The position numbers were made by a program, and so were the translations under genes. From Prostheceraeus crozeri (taxonomy: Eukaryota > Platyhelminthes > Polycladida > Euryleptidae), in assembly GCA_907163375.1 (NCBI GenBank), contig CAJQUW010006411.1:1-64000 (forward strand): 64,000 bases of DNA, written 5' to 3'. The notes beneath the pieces were generated by a model, which worked only from the letters and a program-made list of their open reading frames with translations, searched no databases and was not told where the DNA came from. Below, in pieces: positions 57,321 through 64,000 of this stretch. The stretch's first letter is position 1. Every line of letters starts with the position of its first letter.

Positions 57321-60300
57321 AAAGTCTTCAAAAGCTAGAAAATGGTTAGATAATAGACACCATCTATTCATTAAAACTAATGATTGTTGCGCTCAACATG
57401 CTATCAACGCGTTGGAAGGACAGCATATTTCTGATACGGACGTTGTTTCTAATTCAAGACATTTTCTTCGGTTTTAAATGTATTTCCTTCACTAACCGGC
57501 AAAGGCAATTGAAACTATTACAAAATAAGAATGAAATTTGTTCAACTTCCGACTGATAGAGGGATAAGCTGTGAAATGAACGTGGATTTGTGAACATGAT
57601 TAAGATTAAGCCCGTTTACTGAAAGGATTATGTAATTCCGTTTCCAGGTTATAGGCTTGACTTCCAATCCTTCCTAGTTCTTCAAGTGCAATAAGTATAG
57701 CCCACTGATTTAGGAAAGATGCTCAGTATCTAAACAAAAAACCCTCACAGCCGAAAGCGAAATAAATGAACATTTGAGACTCGCTGTTTCGACGTACCCT
57801 CTACTGTAAATTTGTAATGTCATTTATTAGTTTTCTTCCTTTTACCAGTAGAATAGAGACTTGGCTGTACACAATTGAATATCATTGAAATAAAATTCAA
57901 TTGCACTTTTTTTGTATTTCTATTACAGAATTTGCATGCGTGATGAAATTGCATCAGACATTTGGACAGTAAGTGAGCTTGACATTGCCTCAAGACACAT
58001 CGATATTTACAACGGCGGATGACATGATCAGTGACATTCAAAATGAAATAAAACTGCGTGATAGTCCACTTTTGCAGTAGAAGTCATTTTGACGAAACTC
58101 TCGGAAAAGATAAATTTTTGGTTTCAATTTGTAGAACTTTATTCTTTTAATACGAGGGTCCTTCGGCGCCTTGCGCCTTCTGATGTGAATGGATAGCTCC
58201 CGGGGGTACAGTGAAGGAATGAAAATAAATGCATCAATAGACCCTTTCCATACCCAGCCAAGAAGCGCATTCATGTCCCGCGCAGATAACCCCCGTCTCC
58301 TTAACTTCCAATGCAGTGCTCCGAATGATGGAGAATTCGGAGTAATATCCAACAATTTACAGGAAATTAGCAGGAATTACAATTAGCAGGAAATTAATCT
58401 GTGAAGACACAATGTTAACTAAAATACAATTTTAGAGATGACATAAAATTTAACGAATTAGCGGTTTAACTTCCGTTGTTTTACTCACAAATTAACGGAT
58501 TACAGTTAACTGAACAAAGTTAACGGAACTAACTTTCTTTTTAGCGATGCCCAACACTGGCTGTTATGATTTTCCCAATTTTACTAGAAGAAAGCGATGC
58601 AGTATGTTGCGTTGACATTGGCTGAATCGTCTCTGGCATCATTCCAGAACACGTGAAAAGTAAAACCTATTACGTCACAGATAAAATGAATGAGAGGATG
58701 GAGCAGAAGTCACTGCCACGGAAGTGTGAGCGTTAGAACTGTTAGCTCCTGGACAAATGAAACAGGCCGCAAAGATGCTATGATTGTCGCTATGAAAAAT
58801 GAAGTTTTAACACAGGAATGTTATAAATTATATTTTACATCTAGTCATATGAGGATATCTCCAATTCGACCTTCATATTTGTTTAAAGTTAGAGGATGCT
58901 GAAGGTTCTGTGCAGATTGGTCCTCCATATTTGTATAGGGCAATACATGTCTGCGGCTATTTTTAATGGCAAGATTGAATGAAAGCATTTGGCTGTTTCA
59001 GTTTTTATTGTGCATATTATTTTGAACAATATAGAAATAATTTTTTGCTGAAACTATTATTAGTCAACCCTTAGCATCGTCTCAGTCAGCTGTAGGTTAA
59101 ACTGATGCACTTGCAGCAGTACTTGGCAATGTCAAATAAGCTGTCAAATCAGTAAGTAATTCTTGTCATTGAAACGTTTCCGAAAAGCTGACAGAATAAT
59201 ATCAAGTCAATGCAATCAAGTTCAAACATGCTTTAGTAAAGAAAGCGTGGGCCTATTATTAAGTTGGAATCATCGGTACAACTCAGCATAGGTCACACGA
59301 AAGATGTGGAACAATGTGAAAACAATAGCGGATCTTAAAGGCTTTGTCACTAACAACGATGCCATACAATATATTGCTAATCAACATGGAGATTCTAAGA
59401 GTACATTTCTCAAAGCTTAATGAAGCATGAAAGAACTGAAGATAGACGTAAAACCACAAGATATCCACTTCTGCACAGTCGTGCGACTGGTTATGACAGA
59501 GCCAAATGGTCAAGATGAAGATCAATTTAACAATATGAAGCCGTACAGGAGCTCCGGAGTCAGCTACATGATGCTCTGAGCATCCTACAAAAGTAATGGT
59601 GTTGACCCTGATGTCTGCACACGGTCTTGGTCGCTTGTAGGCCTTCTATGTGGAAGGGACTGAGGACAAGAATGCTGACACAAGCACAGGAATGGTTTAC
59701 AGTTGAATGAACCTTCATGCAAGACGTCTCTTGTCATACAGCGAAGTCTGTCCTGGAATTATTTGTGTTTGTGTTAGAACTTTACGATAACAGCCGTCAC
59801 ATGAGCCCAATTGAGATCTCAGTTTAGGTCATATACCATTACGCAAACATTCAGCTATAGCATTGGCGTCAAGATGAAATAGCAATGTATACGAGTGACC
59901 GTTCAACGCCAAACAGTCCACTGGAGCTTCAGTGGGGGCATGGAGTTGATCAAATTTTGATGTAACTATTTACATTTCTTCTAGCTCTATATTTTGCAAT
60001 CAGAGTACAATTTAAGAGTACCGAAGCTCGCTTATTTTTTTATCTTTGATTTACTCCCTTCTAATGAGTACCGACACAACCAACCTCAATCACAAATATG
60101 AAAAACGGTTAAAAGTATCAAAAGTCTTGCATGACTGTGATGAGCTAAAACGTCATTAGGCCTACTCCCTCACTGGGAACTTGGACGGTGCTGTCACGGC
60201 GCTGTGTGCTTTCAGTCGGGATGTCCTTCCTATCAACTTCCGGAGAAATTTGCGAGACTTAACGCCTGGAAAAGGTTGTTGGCCAATAACTTGACCATTT

Positions 60301-60504
60301 TATGTTGGAAAATGCTCCTCTTGTTTGAAACAGTCTTCCTCTGTCAATACGCAGTGCACTTCAAGTCCTTAAAGAGACAATTGAAAGCGCTTCTTTTATC
60401 AGAGAGGATCAACAATGACTTACAAGAACATGCACTTGTTGACTATTGATCTATTGCACTCTGTTGTGATTATTGTTTTCATAATGCTGTCAGTAGTAAT
60501 AAAA
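57321..60504. other. no supported gene; possible PLE 3' end near 58,080-58,180
   Basis: GACGAAACTCTCGGAAAAG at about 58,091 and CCTTCGGCGCCTTGCGCCTT at about 58,160 resemble the 3' ends of the PLE copies at 54.4 and 55.9 kb. The other frames (58,038-58,355; 60,204-60,449) are not recognisable. Confidence 0.4.
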
Positions 60505-61760
60505 CGGCAAACACTCGACCGGCGCGCCCCCCCCCTCTGGAACGACAGAGTGTCGTGGTCGGCCGCCGTGGTGCTTCGAGTCTGACTCCCCCCCTCTGGA
60601 ACGACAGAGGTTGTGGTCTGTCGTGGTGTGCCGACCAGGTTGGTCCACGTTCACAAAATGTTCGCTGACGTCCCCCCCCCTCGAAAACGACAGAGTGTGA
60701 GACTCGGGTGTGTTGGTCTCGTGTGGGTTGACGTGGCCGACCGCCTAGGTTGACGTGGCCGACCGCCTAGGTTGACGTGGACGACCGCCTAGGTTGACGT
60801 GGGCGACCGTCTAGGTTGTCGGGGTGGAATGGTGAAACGGACTTTAGATTCGTGATCAGCGTGAAATTCTGCATCGGTATGGTGAATTTGAACGCAATCG
60901 GAGAGAAAAATTTTCGCTGACGCCCCCCCCCTCTGGAGAGCTAGCTTCGATCTTGGCTTCTAGTGGACGGATTTTGTCGTGCAATAGCTCGTTTGAAAGC
61001 TAAGAGTGAGACAAATTCAGTGAAAGAAACGGCTTGTTCATATCTGTCTTCGTTTAGATGTGAGACGCCATTTAAGATTTTGGGAGATTGGCGAAAAACG
61101 ACAGAGTTAGAATTTTGGACGTTTTGGGCTGTAGCTTAAAAACGAAGCATCGGATGGGAAAACGGATTTCAGATTTGGAATCAGCATGAAATTCTCTATC
61201 AACATGGAGAGTTTCAAGTCAATCGGAGAGAAAAAGTTTCGCTGACGACCCCCCCACCCTCGGGAGAGCTAGCTTCGATCTTGGCTTCTAGTGGACGGAT
61301 TTTGTCGTGCAATAGCTCGTTTGAAAGCTAAGAGTGAGACAAATTCAGTGAAAGAAACGGCTTGTTCATATCTGTCTTCGTTTAGATGTGAGACGCCATT
61401 TAAGATTTTGGGACATTGTCGAAAAACGACAGAGTTAGAATTTGGGACGTTTTGGGCTGTAGCTTCAAAACGAAGCATTGGATTGGAAAACGGATTTCAG
61501 ATTTGGAATCAGCGTGAAATTCTCTATCTGTATGGTGAGTTTCAAGTTAATCGGAGAGAAAAAATTTTTCATCATAAAATTTTTTCGAGAAAACGAGTTA
61601 GAATTTTTGCGATGGCTGCCTTCTGTAGAGCCAAAACGAAGCATCGGATGGGAAAACGGAGGCCAGATTTGGATTCAGCATCAAATTCTACATTGAAATG
61701 GTGTATTTCCAGCTCAATCGGACCTCTAGAATCGGCGATAGAAGCGTTTTAAGTTTTTGG
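60505..61760. repeat. complex repeat region with C-tracts and 328-bp units
   Basis: At least five C7-C9 tracts follow GCTGACG or similar (about 60,525; 60,583; 60,671; 60,920; 61,246). Two long units starting GAGAGCTAGCTTCGATCTTG begin at 60936 and 61264 (328-bp period, roughly 95% alike). A shorter piece (CGAAGCATCGGATGGGAAAA type) recurs at about 60,835, 61,143, 61,470 and 61,630. The region is richer in G and C than the DNA to its left. It lies directly upstream of the promoter at 61,798. Confidence 0.85.
60727..60814 (+). repeat. 22-bp tandem repeat, four copies
   Basis: GTTGACGTGGCCGACCGCCT plus AG, starting at 60727, 60749, 60771 and 60793, with one or two changes in the last two. Confidence 0.95.
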
Positions 61761-61770
61761 ATGATGGATA

Positions 61771-61851
61771 TTACGTCATCAGCTGATCGTCACAAACTAT
61801 ATAAGCTGGGAACCGACAGTGAGTTGTCATTCAGACAAGAGATTGCCAAAG
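61771..61851 (+). promoter_or_regulatory. TATA promoter and 23-nt leader exon
   Basis: TATATAAG at 61798-61805; a TCATTC initiator-like site with the A at 61829, 31 bases from the TATA start; and a CRE-like TTACGTCATC at 61771-61780. A donor AAAG|GTAGGT follows 61851, giving a non-coding leader exon of about 61829-61851. The matching acceptor is at 62888, just before the long ORF. Confidence 0.6.
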
Positions 61852-62888
61852 GTAGGTCGTCTCTCTGAGCTCCGATGATAGCATCGGACATTCCAAATTC
61901 TGGGTTTCTGCAAGAAACCGACTTAGAAAATTTCATTGCTGATATCAGCTAAGGCGTCAGACTTAGAGGTTAGCCAGGAGATGGCCTTCGTCTCCAGGCC
62001 ATAAAAGACTCCAAAACTTTAAAGGCTTGTAACTTTGCTTCTACAAGTCCGTTTGACTTGATTCAAAAAAGGTTCGGTCACTATTGACCTGCCCTAAGTG
62101 ACAGACTACTTATAAAATTCCATAAGTAGTGCTAAAAAGTTGAAAAAATTAAATTCACTAGTTTTGGAGGTTTTCTGGGGTTTTCGACCCTGCTGAAGTC
62201 AATGAAAGCATTTTTAATGATATCTGAGCCAGTCGTCTCATGGTATAAGCGGCTTTTCACTGAAAGCGAGCAAGACACGGAGAGTTTTGCTGTAATATTC
62301 CACTGACAGGGTGTTCCTTCGGGACGGCGGACGATGCCGTAGTGATAAGTGTGGCAAGGGAGTGTGTCATAGTTTAGACCGTAACCGCTGGGACAACTCA
62401 TGTCTCATGTTGGGCATTTGACACAGTTCTCAACGTAGCACTTTGAACGCCAATCGGTTGAGTCTTAGCTATCTTGTCATGGGTGGCCTCTAAACATCTC
62501 CATTGCAAAACGCTGGTGAATCAAGCTCTCTACGGCTTGCTATCAAGCTGATCAAAGCAATAACTTGGGATGTTTCCTCAAGGTTTTCAAGTATGCTGAG
62601 TTCAAATCTGCTATCAGATTTCAAATTTAACTAAGTCTAAGGCAGCTTTGAGGGGTTAGATCCCAGCTACTGATCACTACCTTTGACTCGGCGTTGCTGT
62701 TACCACTTCGGGGCAGTGACAATGATGTCTTCAGCTGTAAATAGCGGGTATCGGGGAAGATCTCTCACTTCCCTAGTGATCAGTACAAGGCCTTCGGGCT
62801 GTCGACGGGATCGAGTGCCACTCACTACACTCAAATCTATCATTCCTCACTAAGTGTAAAAATCATTGTTTTCCGTTTTTCGCTTCAG
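61852..62888 (+). other. intron of the leader-spliced gene
   Basis: 1037 bp from donor GTAGGT to acceptor TTTTTCGCTTCAG. No gene was recognised inside. A minus-strand frame at 62,132-62,401 (MSCPSGYGLNYDTLPCHTYH) has no known family. Confidence 0.5.
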
Positions 62889-62890
62889 AA

Positions 62891-63952
62891 ATGCCGAAAT
62901 ACAATAATGTGAAGACCAGTTTCAAACTGTGTCAATGCCGGAAGGTATTCCGAGCTGACGCCTTCAAGAAGCACGCTTGCACTAGCAAGAAACAGATAGG
63001 GGTCGGTCGCTACTATTGCGGAGCCCACAAAATCAGTCGCTTAAGTGAGCGGTTGGAGGATTGGCACTCACAACACAGCGAGTGTCAAACAGGCGAAGTA
63101 GGCGAAGAAGAACGGAGTTCACTCTTCGCCACTGAGCTCCGTTCTTTGGAGCTACAATCCGCCAACGAGCAAGAACGGAGTTCACTCTTCACCACTGAGG
63201 CCACTGAGCTACAATCCGCCATTGAAGCGATTGCCGCTGTATCCTCGCTTAGTAGCGAGAGCTCGCTGTCCAGCAGCGATAGTGAGGAGGAGGAGGAGGG
63301 AGAGCTACAGTCGCAACCTATCGAGGACGTCGACCTCGATCGCGAGACGCCTACAGCCGTGACTGCGAGCGGAATTGCAACACAATGTCGCAATTTTGTC
63401 AAGCACCCGCCGGTGATCGCCGAACGGGATAGACTAAAGAAAGAGGTGGAGAAGTTGAAGGAGGAGGCCTTCTCATACAAGGCAAAGTATGAGGACCTAA
63501 AGAACGTGGCCGGAGAGATGAAGAAGGTGAAGGAGAGATTAAGCGAGCGGGATGGCGAGTTGGAGCAGGAGAGGCTCAAGACTCTCGAGGGGAAAGCCAG
63601 AGAAGAGGCTTTGCTAGCAAAGAGGGAAAGTAGGGAGAAGGAGATACGAAGGTTGAAGGAGGAAGTGGAGAGACTCCGTGTGCAGATGGCTAAGGTGGTC
63701 GAGACGAACCACGAGCTGCACCGTTCGGCGCAGCTGGTGGATCGCGATCGAAGGGTGCGTTCCAGCCGTCTGCACATCCCTATTAGAAAGGGGAGAGTAG
63801 CAGAAACTCCTCTCTTGTACGAGCGTGGAAGAGGGGAGAAATGCTACTCTCGGGTGAAGAAAGGGGTGGAGTGTCTACACTTCACCTTCGATCATCGTGA
63901 TCCGATCTCGAATTTCCTTTATGAGGAAGCGTCCGAGAAGATCTGTAAGTAA
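62891..63952 (+). CDS. unrecognised 353-residue zinc-finger-like/coiled-coil protein
   Basis: Intact ORF; the ATG lies two bases after the acceptor at 62888. I do not recognise the family. Residues 14-30 form C-x-C-x11-H-x-C (LCQCRKVFRADAFKKHAC). Residues 43-65 add C, H, H, H and C (YYCGAHK...WHSQHSEC), so two zinc-binding modules are likely. Residues 68-120 contain repeated EERSSLF-type segments, and an acidic Ser/Glu tract follows (SSDSEEEEEGEL, about 127-140). A long charged coiled coil spans about 178-285 (RDRLKKEVEKLKEEAFSYKA, REKEIRRLKEEVERLRVQMA). The C-terminus is basic. The stop lies inside ATCT|GTAAGTAA, which is also a strong donor after 63944, so the coding region may instead splice onward beyond the window. 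Codons are richer in G and C than in neighbouring elements. It could be a host gene or cargo of a larger element; the frame looks whole. Confidence 0.6.
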   Translation: MPKYNNVKTSFKLCQCRKVFRADAFKKHACTSKKQIGVGRYYCGAHKISRLSERLEDWHSQHSECQTGEVGEEERSSLFATELRSLELQSANEQERSSLFTTEATELQSAIEAIAAVSSLSSESSLSSSDSEEEEEGELQSQPIEDVDLDRETPTAVTASGIATQCRNFVKHPPVIAERDRLKKEVEKLKEEAFSYKAKYEDLKNVAGEMKKVKERLSERDGELEQERLKTLEGKAREEALLAKRESREKEIRRLKEEVERLRVQMAKVVETNHELHRSAQLVDRDRRVRSSRLHIPIRKGRVAETPLLYERGRGEKCYSRVKKGVECLHFTFDHRDPISNFLYEEASEKICK

Positions 63953-64000
63953 AAATGACTAAATTAAAATGTAAGATGATAACTCACTACTTCTTTCTTT

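Noticed and set aside
63085-63777. 230-codon minus-strand frame opposite the 353-codon ORF
   Set aside because: A low-complexity Ser/Leu-rich shadow of the Glu/Lys/Arg-rich coiled coil on the plus strand.

Overview
The window looks like AT-rich nuclear DNA of a marine invertebrate, possibly an echinoderm. The reasons are spliced exons with GT/AG borders, long introns, and a dense mix of piggyBac, Harbinger, Tc1-like, CR1-like, RTE-like and Penelope-like elements. Nothing bacterial is present, and the species cannot be fixed from sequence alone. Most open frames are pieces of mobile elements. Two host-type or unrecognised genes stand out.

Layout. 1-3.4 kb: a decayed piggyBac-like transposon with 18-bp palindromes near both ends. 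4.1-4.6 kb: a Penelope-like (PLE) GIY-YIG relic. 5.2-14.5 kb: a second, TTAA-flanked piggyBac-like element holding a broken transposase and a 5 x 159-bp tandem array. 15.3-17.1 kb: dispersed repeats and a GC-rich 101-bp array inside a small inverted-repeat element. 17.5-37.8 kb: minus-strand exons of an IP3-receptor/ryanodine-receptor-like gene, whose introns hold LINE and PLE fragments. 39.0-39.9 kb: a TTAA-flanked non-autonomous element.

41.4-52.6 kb is a nested stack. A CR1-like LINE was split by a 10.6-kb element bounded by 151-bp inverted repeats. That element carries a decayed transposase whose D, C-x2-C, H-x4-H and S-E spacing resembles RAG1/Transib. It was then hit by a PLE (13-bp target duplication), a Harbinger transposon (TSD ATA) that itself carries an RTE-like LINE, and a Tc1-like element (TA). 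Without these later insertions it would be about 3 kb.

53.2-57.3 kb: a CR1-like LINE interrupted by a head-to-head inverted pair of PLE copies. 57.3-60.5 kb: no gene seen. 60.5-64.0 kb: a compositionally different island with C-tract and 328-bp repeats, a TATA promoter, a 23-nt leader exon, an intron, and an intact 353-codon ORF (zinc-finger-like N-terminus plus coiled coil) that I do not recognise. It runs to the window edge.

The main candidate for something new is the RAG1/Transib-like element at 41,667-52,308. The second is the 60.5-64 kb island.
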